NCBI RefSeq assembly: GCF_029227915.1
Contig: NC_079886.1
Coordinates: 20,808,501 to 20,872,500, forward strand
Direction of reading: 5' to 3'
DNA length: 64,000 nucleotides
Origin: Hydractinia symbiolongicarpus
Taxonomy: Eukaryota > Cnidaria > Hydrozoa > Anthoathecata > Hydractiniidae
Of this stretch, positions 19,901 through 30,445 are shown in pieces. Position numbers and translations under genes: made by a program. The notes under the pieces were generated by a model. The model saw only the letters and a list, made by a program, of their open reading frames with translations, did not search any database and was not told where the DNA came from. Numbering within the stretch: position 1 is the first letter of the stretch; each line of letters starts with the position of its first letter.

Positions 19901-22846
19901 AAGTTATACTTATCAATAAAAGCTAGAAAGTGGCGATTTTGGATTTACAAAAATACAATGAACAAAAAACAAAATGTTAGGAAAACTATCATTTTTTCAA
20001 GTAGAAAACATTAACAGTAAACTTAACCATTCATGTAAACTAAAGTATTTGCCTTTTGATTTTATCCAGTTGTCGTCTTCAGTGAGATTGCGGTTGCAGA
20101 GATCACCATAACAACAACAGTAATACTCGTTTTTCTTTGTGAGTGCAGCGGGTTGGTATAGCACACATTTATGATAAACACATTTTTTATGAGCATTATC
20201 AGATGGAATGCACCCAGATTGAAGATATTCTCGTTGATATCCTGAAGGAGATTTGATGACATAACTCATACAAGCAATATCATTGCGAAGACACTCTTCA
20301 TTTATGCAAAAACTATCATTGTGTTTACACTTTTCTCGCATCACATTGTCTTTTGGAAATGAAAGACAGACCAGTCCATTAGCTAGAAAATATAAATACA
20401 GGGTTAATAAATCTTATTTTAATCCAGCACAACAGTGAATGTCGATGTACACATCACATCCAATTCAACATTTAAGATTATTTTGCAATGTTGTGTGCTT
20501 AAATTATTATTAGTTATTTTATATACTTTATGTTTGTGTTAAAAAACTGTGGAACAAAATGGCGGACTGACGTCCCATCTCCCTGTTCATTTTCGCCTAA
20601 GATAAATAAAACACTGTTTTTACAAATCGAAAGGGCATAGAAGAAGAAGAAGACCCTGGCTACAATAGGGGTTTAATTTACATACCAATGAGCTCACTAC
20701 TTTCAACAAACAGAAGATTTTCTTGAACACAATTTTACGACATTTTGGTTTTCAAAGGGAATACACTCATTATTTTTAGAAGCATATGGGTAAATTGGGC
20801 TTAAGCTCAATATGCTTAAGATTTTCCAAATTTAAGCCTGAAATTATGCTTAACATATGCTTAATTTCACAACTCATTCCATGGTCTGATACATCGCATT
20901 TGATATGAACACTGCAATGGTCTCTTTAACATTCGAATCTTGTGCTTGTAGCTCAACTCGAAAGTGTGTTAAAAGCATATTAACATTCTTTGTTTTCATT
21001 GTAGGCTAGTTAATAAAGCTCATGGAAAAATCCATTGAGGCAGAATAAAAATTTTGATGAACTTTGTTTTCACGTTGCCTCTATTGTGTATAAAGAGCTT
21101 AAACTGCTCATCAAGAAAATGTGCTTTTGATGAACGGTTAAAGAGATATAATGGATTAAAACATTTGCTGACATCAGCAAAGTCTCCACAAGGTACAAAA
21201 ATCTTCATCGTATAGATCTTGAAATGCTGATTAAGAAAATGTATAGGATCATGTACTGTGGATAAACGGTTGCAGAGATATTGGAGTTTGAAGGTTTTTG
21301 ATGACGTCATCAAGCCATCCACTCTGAAACGGATTCGGCGACCCAGGTTTGGGAAAATTACCCAAATTGGTCCTAGTTGGTCCCTAGTTACCCACGCAGT
21401 GAAAAATCATTGACGTCACCAGCTCGTTTCCAAGTTATTTGGCCTCAAAGTTTTAAGTGCACTTGAATGGCTTCATTAATTTAATATAGGATATTGACGT
21501 TAAAGTGGTGTTATTGACGTCGCGCCGCAACGTCATAAAATTTAACATTAGAGACATACTTTTTTCGGCAACTTCAAAGAAAATTTCGGCTATATACATC
21601 AAAAGAAAATAACGATATCCACTATGATCGTCACAAACACTCCGTATTATTATATATAGTCAATAAGGCCCGTGGAAAAATCCACTGAAGAGGCTGGATA
21701 AAAATGAAAAAGAAGCGTCATTTGAATTTTGACGACGTCAGCAACCGATCCATAACAAAAAATAAATGAGAATCTTGTTTTCGTGTTGCCTCCATTGGTA
21801 GAGCTTAAAGCGCTGATCAAAAAAAGGATATGATTATGTGCTTTTGATGAACGGTTAATGAGATATAAGGGTTTAAAAATTTTGCTGACGTCAGCAGAGA
21901 CCTGTCATACACACAAAATATTTTTTTTCAAAAATTTTTCTACCCGCTGCCTTTATTGTATAAATCTTGAAACGCTAATTAAGAAAATGTATAGGATCAT
22001 GTACTTTTGACAAACGGTTGCAGAGATATTGGAGTTTGAAGGTTTTTGATGATGTTATCAACCGAAATGAAAAAGAAGCGTCATTTGAATTTTAATGATG
22101 TCAGCAACACATCCACAAAAAAAATTTAGAAGCTTGTTTTTATGTTGCCTCTTAAACAGCTTAAACTGCTGATCAAGAAAATGTATATGATCATGTGCTT
22201 TTGAGGAAATGTATATTCGTACGCACTTTAATATGACGTAAAGTACGTATTAATAGTGTGTAGCACTATTCATATGTAGAAAAACAGAAAAAACAATCCT
22301 AACCCTAACCCTAAAGCACTTTACGTACGAATAGCGGATGAACATATATGTACGCAAAAGTGGGCAAAAGTGTGTACGAATATACACTACTTGATGAACG
22401 CCTAAGGACATAGGAGGGTTAAAAATTTTTGCTGACGTCACCAATGGCCCGTCAAAACCCCTAAATTGATATATAGGATATTGACGTTAAAGTAGTGTTA
22501 TTTCTGTCGCGCCGTAACGTCAGAAAATTAGACATGCATTTTTTGGTAACTTCAAAGGACAATTAACACATCCACTTTGCCTGTTACAGACACACAGACA
22601 CACTCTCCTTATTATTATAAGAGATTAGAAACCTTGACATACATAATTTAAACTTTCTCTACATATAGGTTAAGGGATAATAAAAACATGCAAGTACAAC
22701 CTGCTTAGCATGACATACATACCTACACAATTTATAGGAAGAGGGTTAATAATATACCTTGTCAAACCCATGCTTGCAAGGAAAACGGACGTTAAGCCAA
22801 GAATAATAATGATGTCTAATAATGTAATCTTATGCGTATATGCCAT
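16953..22846 (-). CDS. ACVR2: Activin receptor type II-like serine/threonine kinase
   Basis: Six exons on the minus strand: 22846-22768, 20382-20041, 19382-18679, 18129-17991, 17891-17761 and 17147-16953, giving 529 aa (vertebrate ACVR2 about 512). Order: signal peptide, cysteine-rich ectodomain with C-C-C-Y-G-D-L-C-N, one membrane helix, then a kinase. The kinase shows [18 protein letters not shown] and R-Y-M-A-P-E. The segment A-I-T-F-Q-R after the activation loop and C-W-D-D-D-P-D-A-R near the end are typical of activin type II receptors rather than BMPR2 or TGFBR2. Such receptors bind activin/BMP-type dimers and phosphorylate type I receptors. All phases join. The first exon is the least certain: its donor GTTTGA is weak and the intron is 2.4 kb. 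The gene is tail-to-tail with the giant surface-protein gene. Confidence 0.88.
17351..17584. mobile_element. Near-perfect foldback element in an ACVR2 intron
   Basis: The left arm 17351-17455 and right arm 17479-17584 are inverted copies with few mismatches. They are joined by a 23-bp loop made of CGAA tetranucleotide repeats. Each arm contains (C/T)TGATGA, then a short stem sequence (GACCTCC...GGAGRTC), then GAAA. That resembles the conserved core of hammerhead ribozymes found in Penelope-like retroelements, but with one extra A after the first motif. The element sits in the intron between 17761 and 17147 of ACVR2. Confidence 0.7.
18679..19382 (-). CDS. ACVR2: ACVR2 exon: membrane helix and N-terminal kinase half
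   Basis: A 704-nt exon. It starts with a serine/threonine-rich juxtamembrane stretch, then a 22-residue hydrophobic helix, a basic stop-transfer K-F-H-K-R, a weak glycine loop (E-G-R-I-S-C-V), the catalytic lysine in V-A-V-K-M, the catalytic loop H-R-D-L-K-T-R-N and the metal-binding D-F-G. The glycine loop is less regular than in most kinases. The donor is CACAG|GTGAGT. Confidence 0.9.
20041..20382 (-). CDS. ACVR2: ACVR2 exon: ligand-binding ectodomain
   Basis: A 342-nt exon with about twelve cysteines, ending in the C-C-x-x-x-x-C-N box that defines the three-finger activin-receptor fold. The acceptor TTTTCTAG is clear. The donor (TTTA|GTTTAC) was chosen because it is the one that keeps the frame into the membrane exon; it is not a strong consensus. 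Confidence 0.8.
20990..22640. repeat. Dispersed repeat copies within the first ACVR2 intron
   Basis: Several degenerate copies of one sequence lie in a row. Landmarks are ATGGAAAAATCCATTGA (21021) and GTGGAAAAATCCACTGA (21671), the stretch TTGATGAACGGTTAA at two places, TATAGGATATTGACGTTAAAGT (21484 and 22481) and a TTATTATTATA end (22610). The same GTGGAAAAATCCACT start occurs at 39741 in a TRAF3IP1 intron. No coding frame was found. A short CCCTAA run (22295-22313) is embedded but is too short to be telomeric. Confidence 0.6.
22768..22846 (-). CDS. ACVR2: Possible ACVR2 first exon (signal peptide)
   Basis: ATG at 22846 opens 26 codons with a basic start (Y-T-H-K) and a hydrophobic core (I-I-I-I-L-G-L) ending S-V-F-L-A-S-M, an ordinary signal peptide. 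Splicing at 22768 (G|GTTTGA) joins the ectodomain exon in frame. The donor is weak and the intron is 2.4 kb, so another first exon cannot be excluded. Confidence 0.45.
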
Positions 22847-24059
22847 GTGACTGAAATTGGGGAGATAGCACACTGTGTGCGCCGTTGAATGTTGCAGGGG
22901 AGTTGTCTGATAGAGCTCGGACTCTAATTGGGTCTAAATTAGCATTAAATACTCTAGGACTTCCCATCCAAGCCATGGCCCCTCCTGGAAATAGTAGACA
23001 GGGTATATCCCTCGAAATTTGTGCTGGAAAAAACGTAATAAAGAACAACATTTTTCTTTTTCTGGAACCTCAAAAGGAACCAACCAAACATTAGCTAGCT
23101 AAAGCTAGCTATATCCTTTTTTATAAATTTAACATTACACTTATGAACATGTCTAACTAAAAAGACTAATTTGCTGTTTGCCCCGACATATCAGTAAGAA
23201 AAAAGTCCAAAAAAAAAATGACTTATTATTATTATTATTAATCGACATATATTTCAAGCATTTATTTATGGAAATTACAATGGTTCTTAATGCTGAAATG
23301 TTTAAATACTAAATGTATGTGCAAACGTAAATATAAATTCAATCAGTAATAAAAACAAAATGAACATGAGCAAAAAGAGCATAGACGAAGCAGTCAAATA
23401 ATCATACGAAAGTCTTGAACTGTGAAAACGTATTGAATGGCATTAGGATAAATGAACCATTATAATTGATCAAAGCTAAAGGAGGCTTGTTAGGTAAAGG
23501 ACGACCGATAATTAAACTAAAAATTAGGTATAGTAAAAGTTAATATAGTCAATTGAGTGAGAAAAATATATATATATATATACTGACAAATCTGTATCAA
23601 GAAAAGGCTAAGATAAAACAGATAAATAAATTAAAAATCAGAACAATTTAAAAGACTTACTAAACAAGAATTGAGTGCAGGAAAAACCAACAACTAAAAT
23701 AAATAAAATATACTTCAAGTGTGTCATGTTTACTTTTGTTGCCTCGTTCGTTTGCCGTGCAAGAAAATCACGCGAAAATATTCCGGTTCTCGAAAAAATT
23801 AGTTTTGTTTTTAATTAACTAGGTCCCCAGGGCTTCTTGCCCCTGCGCCGCTATCACCCTTAGAGCCCAACCTCGTTCCCAGGCCAACTTTTCGCTCGCA
23901 CCATTTAAGTTATCAAAAAAGCGAAAAATTGGCCTGGTAAAGAGGTTGCCTTGGAGCCAGTGCCATGACGACAAATCCACACATACGCTAAAACTGCTTT
24001 TTTTTTTTTTAAGGCTCTTTATATTTCTTAGCAACAATTTTTTTTTTTTAATACTGTAC
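22847..24059. other. ACVR2 upstream region; dispersed repeats, no gene seen
   Basis: No convincing gene was found. It contains AAT and AT microsatellites (23226-23240 and 23565-23580) and, at about 23820-24000, a GC-richer stretch including CTCGTTCCCAGGCCAA that looks like a dispersed repeat. A second possible repeat spans 22885-23045. Promoter elements could not be assigned. Confidence 0.4.
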
Positions 24060-27000
24060 TACTGCCTATTTAATCTGATTGTTCGAGTGTTTTGATTGTT
24101 TTGAATTTTAAAATCTCTTCACAGAATAGATATTGATTAATCGCTGCCTACAATCCTTGAAAGAGAATTGGAGAGTTCAATGTCATTGATTGTTGCAGGT
24201 GTCCTACCCCACAATGAGCGTGCGCCTCTGATGCATAGTAAAGTTGATCTTAACAAACTGAATGAGATCTTCAACCTTATGAAGTTGGTCGATTGTTGAA
24301 CTGTGACATCCCGCTTTTCAGCAATCATCTCTGATAGTTGTTTGTAAAACGCTCCACACTCACGACCCATTCCTCCATTTGTTGAGAAGACAAGGGGACT
24401 GAAGGTCCCATATTCTACGGTGTTTACTCGCTCGTTATAATGGCGTTTCTTTTCATCTTCATTCCTTTTGAAGCACTTGCTGAGCTCCAGACCCCTGTAT
24501 CTTCGAGCACTTAGGTCAAAGACCCTTATATCGAAAAATGCTCTTTGCCCAGGAGTCCAGAACCCAGTAGCACTGATGTCCAAACGTGCTTCTCTGCTGC
24601 GATTGGCAGTACGACATTGAAACTGCTCGCCATCTAGAGCCATCAAGCTTGGTTCGCTTCGAACATTGACACATACCTCATCAATTAGCTTTGCTGTTAT
24701 GTCGCGAATCTCATTATGTCTTAATGTCACAAACCCTCCTTTCTTACAGGACAGCGCATGTGAAACATCAAAACTGCTTCCACAGATACATTCAGTGGGT
24801 AATCGAGGTAGGGTCCAGTTATATCGAATACGCAGTGCATCCTGGAACTGCTCTTTGTTGAGATCGTACGCAAGCTCTTTGATTGGAAGATATGCTAACC
24901 AGATTGAAGAACCGACTAGGCAATTGGAGTCGTTCTTTTTCTTTTGATCTTCATTCAACTCGGCTCTGACTCGCACCAGTTTCTCTTTATTTCGTTGGTT
25001 CTTCTCACTTTTAATCATTGCAATTGATTTTATTTCCCCATTTTCAGTGGTGCCAAGTATCTGATTCTGAAGTTTAAATATAAACTGCTTTGAATTCTCG
25101 TGCTCGATCGGTGCAATTTCACAGACATTTTTAAGACCAAGTCCGCCCATCCGAGGCGGGAGGGACAGAAGATCTCTTTCTGTGTCGTTTATGACTTTCC
25201 CACCAGTGATGGCTGGTATAAATTGATGTCTCAAAATATCTTCAATTGGTTGGAGGTAATCTTCCATTTGAGGTATCGTTCGAATGAAGTATGAGTAGCG
25301 ATGCTGAAAGCCACTCACATAACATGCATATGCCGCCTGTGGCTGGGTGACTGCAATCTGTGTCAGCAAGGTCAATTCATCAGACCAGTGTTTGACCCTC
25401 TTTTTGCAGTATTGATCTTTGGCTGTTTTACTTCCAATAACGGCGCCAAGATTTCTCTCACCATCTTTGGATATTTGTATATTTGTGCCTTCAAACACTG
25501 TTTTGGCAAGATCAAAGTGTTCCTCTTTTACAATTAGCCATGATTTCATTGGCTGGGGAAAGTATCCAAAGTGTGGACCAATTGTTGTAATATTGGTCCA
25601 CCATTGCTTCAATGATTGCAATTTTTCTGTTGATGTAATATCGTCCGCAAATGCTGCCATTTGATCTGGAACATCAGCAATTGTTGACAACATGATGTTA
25701 AGGAGTGGTGTAATTCCCATAGCATGAACTGCCATGCCAATTGGGTCTCCTTGAGTGGTCCCTTCATTGGAGCGAAGTTCAATTCCACCAATGACAAACA
25801 ATCTGGAAGGCACACGATAACAATTGACGACATAATTTGAGAACTCTGGACACAATATTTGCACATTGTGAAGTAGAGCTTTCCGATTAATGTTATTGAA
25901 AGCATTAGCGGCATCTACTAGTATCACCGCCTCAGCTCCTTCACTTTCAAATGCTTTCCTCATCGAGTGGATTGCAGCCTCACTTCCTCCTTTTTGACCA
26001 GAACACATCTGCACCCTGCTCCCCGATATGATAACATCTCCTTTAACAATTGACATAACCAACTTTCCACAGATCCGCCTTAGCACTTCCCCGCCCCAAT
26101 GGGTCGGACTCCTGGTTGCTTGTCAAGTGGTACTAACCTTGCAGCTAGAAAACCCTGCAACGATTGATCATTTATTTGTTGGGTGAAAATTTTCTTTGTG
26201 ACATTTGCAATGGACGATCGTAAATCCTTGCCACACTCTCCATACATTTTCGATGTCAGCGGCCTTCTCCATCCATCAGCATCAAAACCAGAAGGACCCG
26301 AACCACCTTGTGTTGCCAATGCAGATTTTAGTACCGTTTGCTCATCAATAGCATCAAATATTATCGGATTGATGCGTTGAACAGGGCCATGCAGTAGATT
26401 GTAATCATTAGTATTTTGTCCTTTGGGATGCTTCTCCTTCAGTGTTGCAATTGTCGCATCGTCTAATGGAAGCACTCCTCCACTCATATTGTTTGTAAGC
26501 AATTTGATTGGGCCATGCACATCACCTCTTTCCATTTTCTCCTTAAACTGTTTTGAGATTGTTTCAATTGTTTTCTTCTCCATAATTTTTGGCAGTCTTG
26601 ATTGTAGTGTTTCTGCCTCATTCACCAACGCATTAATCTCCCCTCTATGCCATAAACGCAGTCTTCTTTCCAGAGTTTTTACATGGTCTCTGGTTTTGGA
26701 GGTTTTGCTTGGTTTGTGGAGTAAAAGGGCTGGCATGATGTGAATCGCCTTCATAGATATCGATCCCAGCGGGCTATCTTTTACCCAAGCATTAAGCAAT
26801 CTAGTTATTTCCCGGGTAAAGTCTTTGCCAGCGCCTCCACTTGGGAGCATGAAAAGATTTTTTCTCCAGAAAACGATTTTTTCATAGCAGGAATCAATCA
26901 GTTTTGTAAAATCACTTCCCTTCACTTCACCCTAGTAAAACTGTTCAGGAGTTGTTACTTCTGTTGCATTGTTGTTAGATTTTTCATGCATAGGAACCTC

Positions 27001-27290
27001 TTCTTCTGCAGGCAGAAGATCGACTCTTGGCACAATTACTTTACATTGTCTCTGATGTTGTAGAGCACCTCTCGCTGTACGGAATAATTTTTTGCACTTT
27101 ACACACGGAACTTCCGTTGATGTCGATGGTAGGCCTTGGCCCATCACTTCGTCTGCTGCAGTTGCATGTCTTGAATTTCCGATGGAATCGCCATTCCCCC
27201 CATTCATTATTCGCTCTTCTCTGCTTTCAGCTAGTACTATTATTGAAAATAACTATCTTGATATTATCTCAGCAACTCGTTGCGTTATCA
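24060..27290 (-). mobile_element. Non-LTR retrotransposon with restriction-like endonuclease
   Basis: One element on the minus strand. The order is a C2H2 finger, a linker domain, a reverse transcriptase with F-A-D-D, and a C-terminal CCHC plus endonuclease. This architecture matches the R2/NeSL-type lineages, which use a restriction-like endonuclease and often choose specific targets. The 3' end is placed just after the stop at 24137; no clear target-site duplication or long poly(A) was found, so the edges are approximate. No rDNA is seen around it. Confidence 0.75.
24137..27207 (-). pseudogene. Retroelement polyprotein with one stop and one frameshift
   Basis: The N-terminus (27207-26935) contains the finger C-V-K-C...H-Q-R-Q-C. 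An in-frame TAG at 26934-26932 interrupts it, and the same frame then continues to 26080. Near 26085, in a run of G residues, the frame shifts by one base into 26086-24137. The reverse transcriptase shows E-G-T-T-Q-G-D-P and F-A-D-D-I. Downstream are the CCHC knuckle C-I-C...H-A-L-S-C, R-H-N, and the endonuclease motif L-D-I...F-F-D-I-R-V. Only two lesions over about 1,000 codons suggest a fairly young insertion. A sequencing error at the G run could explain the frameshift. Confidence 0.75.
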
Positions 27291-27332
27291 TAATTTTAAA
27301 TTCACCAACAGCACTAAAATTCCGTTAAAATG

Positions 27333-27455
27333 CCGTCCCCTGCACCCGAGCAGCACTTGCCACCGCCACAAGAAGAACAAATTGCGGAAAATTTCTGGTG
27401 GTCCGAAACGAAAGGTAGTGAGAAAGAGAAAAGTGCTAAAGAGATTTACATAAAA
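27333..27455 (+). repeat. 123-bp direct repeat, first copy
   Basis: It matches 27764-27886 almost exactly, starting CCGTCCCCTGCACCCGAGCA. The 308 bp between the copies include the zinc-finger coding part. The duplicated segment encodes a proline/glutamate-rich linker followed by basic residues (S-E-K-E-K-S-A-K). Confidence 0.85.
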
Positions 27456-27763
27456 CTGCTTACGCTTTCTCATCTGCACTGCAATAGCTTCCCGAGATGG
27501 CGGACGCTTTTCCGTAACGGAAATTTTATTACGGAGCGAGAAACATTTTTCAGCTTAAAATAGCACTATTAAAATAGCACTAAATAGAAAATATTCTTCA
27601 TACAAAAAGAGTTTTAACAAATATTAACCGAGAAGAGCTGGAACAAGCGAGTGAACGTCTATTTAATTGCGAACGTTGTGGTAAGAAATGCAAATCTGAA
27701 CGTGGAATTATCCAACATTTACAACACTGCACAAAAAATGAATTCAATCAGGAAGTTGGCCAG

Positions 27764-27886
27764 CCGTCCCCTGCACCCGAGCAGCACCTGCCACCGCCAC
27801 AAGAAGAACAAATTGCGGAAAATTTCTGGTGGTCCGAAACGAAAGGTAGTGAGAAAGAGAAAAGTGCTAAAGAGATTTACATAAAA
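27764..27886 (+). repeat. 123-bp direct repeat, second copy
   Basis: This is the partner of 27333-27455, offset 431 bp. It lies in the expected place after the zinc finger, so it is probably the original, and the copy at 27333 the extra one left by a rearrangement or template switch during insertion. Confidence 0.85.
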
Positions 27887-29057
27887 ATCGTTTTCTGTAA
27901 ACGCAATCTGTGCGCTGAGGCTGATACACATTATGCCCGCCTTGCTATTACAGAAACCATCCAAAAGATCAAAGAGTAAAGACCACGTCGAAGTTCTGGA
28001 ACGACGCCTGAAAACATGGCCAAAGGGAGACTTTGCAAAACTTTACAGAGAAGCGGAAGCGATTCAGTCAAGACTACCTACCAACACCGGGAAGAGAGAT
28101 ATGGCAGCTATTTCAAGACGATTTAAAGAGCCTATGCAAAAGGGTGACGTGAATGGTGCAATTGAGCTTCTTACAAACAACATAAAAGGAGGGATATTAC
28201 CCTTAAACAAGAAAACATGGAGCTTTTGCAAATCAAACATCCTAATGGAAAAGAAGCAAATGAAGAAGCCCTACTGAAAATCCACACAGTGGAACCAATC
28301 ATTTTTAAATCCATAGACGATCAAATGGTTCTTAAAGCAGTCCAGATGACTAAAGGGGGTTCTGGTTCAACTGGCATGTATGCAGACGGTTGGAGGAAGA
28401 CACTTTCCTCGAAGATGTATGGCGACACTGAGCAGCACGCCTTGACATCAGTGCTCTCGGTTTCTGGACGCCTTGCCAAAGAGTATTCTTTGACGTTAGG
28501 GTTTTTAACCTACACGCTCAGAGGTACAGGCGTTCAAGAGATGCTTTCACATGGACGAAAGAGAGAAGAAGCGACAGTACAGCGAACAGGTGTTGCAAAT
28601 CGAGAATGGCACGTTCACACCACTGATGTTCGCTGCGAATGGTGCAATGGCAAAAGAAAGCAAAGCCTTCTACAAGCGGTTAGATGATATGATGGCAGAA
28701 AGCGCAGCATTTCAAATTCGGTCGCAACCAATGTCATAAGATCAACATTGAAATGCATTTGAGGATCAAGATCACCGAGAAATGTAGACAATAACATAGA
28801 AGAATTTGAACTCGCTAACAATGCGACAATTCATCAAGAGTGATGGACTAAAAAAAAATCTAGTATTTTATATATGTGAGATAACAACCTAATTTATGTA
28901 TAACACAGTGCGTTTAGAACCAGAGAGTGCTCTCGGAGACAACACAATAGAAGAAGTACTATCACCAGAGAAAGGTTTTGATATATTCTGATTTTATAAA
29001 TGAAACACCTTTACCAGCTAGTTATCGTAAAAATCTCATGAGCTTGAAAGTACTACT

Positions 29058-29174
29058 AGTTTTTAACCAAATATATCGCGTTTGACTTTTACGCATAGTT
29101 TTTAACCAAATATATCGCGTTTGACTTTTACGCACTGTTTTTAACCAAATATATCGCGTTTGACTTTTACGCAC
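29058..29174. repeat. Three 39-bp tandem repeats
   Basis: The unit begins AGTTTTTAACCAAATATATC and ends GACTTTTACGCA. Three copies are head to tail with only one or two changes at the junctions. There are no spacers between units. Confidence 0.9.
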
Positions 29175-30342
29175 AGAGAGAATGCGGGCATTTCAAAATT
29201 TGATAAAACATGGCCGGTGAAGTCGTTTAAGAGTTCGACTGGTATGGCCTTTTTTCCACGGAAATAAATTAGACTTAACTTATGTCGTACCGGCTCAAAC
29301 TTTGCCATATTTTCGTCACCTCAAAATCTCTTAGAGCTGATTAGATATCTGAAACAATGGATTTTCTATCTTTCTGTTATTGATTTAAAAAATCAAAGCA
29401 AAAATTTTGCTAGCTAAATAGCATTAAAAATAAAAGCTAATATAATTTTGGAAATTATCTTAGTTTTATTCGGAACAAAGAAATTTTACTCCCATAGTCA
29501 AATTTTTTTTGTGGCGTACTATTCAAATCATTTGCTTGTTAAAATTATTTGCCGGTCCATATTTCCGCCGGCCGATATACACACGGTGATACTTGTAAAA
29601 CGACAACTCTTATTCTTCATTTTCCCTTACACATTATTGTATACCCTAACTATTTACACAACGAAAAGTAAAACTACACACACACGTACAGCAAATATTA
29701 TTATCCTCTTAACACATTTTACAATTCACAACATAAATTTAAATAAAACAGCGCAAATATAAAGCACTGGGCTTATTGTCGATATTTTTATCAAATTCGT
29801 GGTGAGGACGAACATTTATTAACATATTTACATGTTTAATAAACATTGTATAACTACGAAGAAATATAACCTCTAGAAAACGCACTTATATTTACAATAT
29901 ATTCCCTTCACATAAATATATGCAATGATGAAAAGTTAATTTTTTACGCTGTCCAATTGAGACATGTATAAAGTTACAAAAGACTAACAGGGAAATTCAA
30001 ACCGATGCAAGAATTTATGTAAACACTACCCACGAATACTTAGGCGTACACAAAAAATTTTAAATCCACTTAAAGTGAAACAAATGTCAACTTTTTGATG
30101 CGGCGTGAAATCTTACTCTACCTTAATTCCAGTCTCATATAAACCTCCTAATCGATTTTTTATATTCTTTTTTGTTTTTGTTTTACTAGCTACACTAGAG
30201 TACTGCATAATTGACCCTCATGAGTGTTAGTTTTTTTCAAATTATCAAATGACTATAGATAAGGTATTTGTAACAAGGACTGTCTATGCCGTATTTCGTA
30301 AGAAAATTTCTGATATAACTCTAATATACAGTAGTGAAACGT

Positions 30343-30429
30343 CGTATACAGCATACATGTACACGTCACGTCGTATACAGCATACATGTACACGTCACGT
30401 CGTATACAGCATACATGTATACGTCACGT
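30343..30429. repeat. Three 29-bp tandem repeats
   Basis: The unit is CGTATACAGCATACATGT followed by ACACGTCACGT. Three copies; the third has one C-to-T change. The array lies immediately downstream of the TRAF3IP1 stop codon (17 bp), so it is probably transcribed in the 3'UTR. Confidence 0.9.
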
Positions 30430-30445
30430 CGGTTTTTGAAAGTGT

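Larger units (their letters stand above)
27333..28860 (+). mobile_element. Internally deleted retroelement, head-to-head with the previous one
   Basis: On the plus strand there are pieces of a related but distinct element: a zinc finger (C-E-R-C-G...H-L-Q-H-C, 27667-27729), the linker domain (27933-28277, with K-P-S-K-R-S-K and L-E-R-R-L), the start of the polymerase region (A-D-G-W-R-K near 28383), then directly the endonuclease (L-D-I-S-A-L-G-F-W-T-P near 28442). The whole polymerase core, present in the neighbouring copy, is missing, and frameshifts occur. It must depend on another element's enzyme if it ever moved. Confidence 0.7.
28861..30445. other. TRAF3IP1 downstream region; no gene seen
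   Basis: This AT-rich stretch lies past the TRAF3IP1 stop. Apart from two tandem repeat arrays nothing supported was found. TTTATT at about 29815 reads as AATAAA on the minus strand, but it is about 630 bp from the stop. Confidence 0.5.

Noticed and set aside
22295-22313. CCCTAA repeats suggesting telomeric sequence
   Set aside because: Only about three units are present, within an intronic dispersed repeat.
22885-23094. Open frames on both strands with a GC-richer composition
   Set aside because: No family motif or splice context; more likely a dispersed repeat upstream of ACVR2.
29058-29174. Regular repeats that might suggest a CRISPR array
   Set aside because: The units are directly adjacent without unique spacers and the setting is an animal genome; this is a plain tandem repeat.
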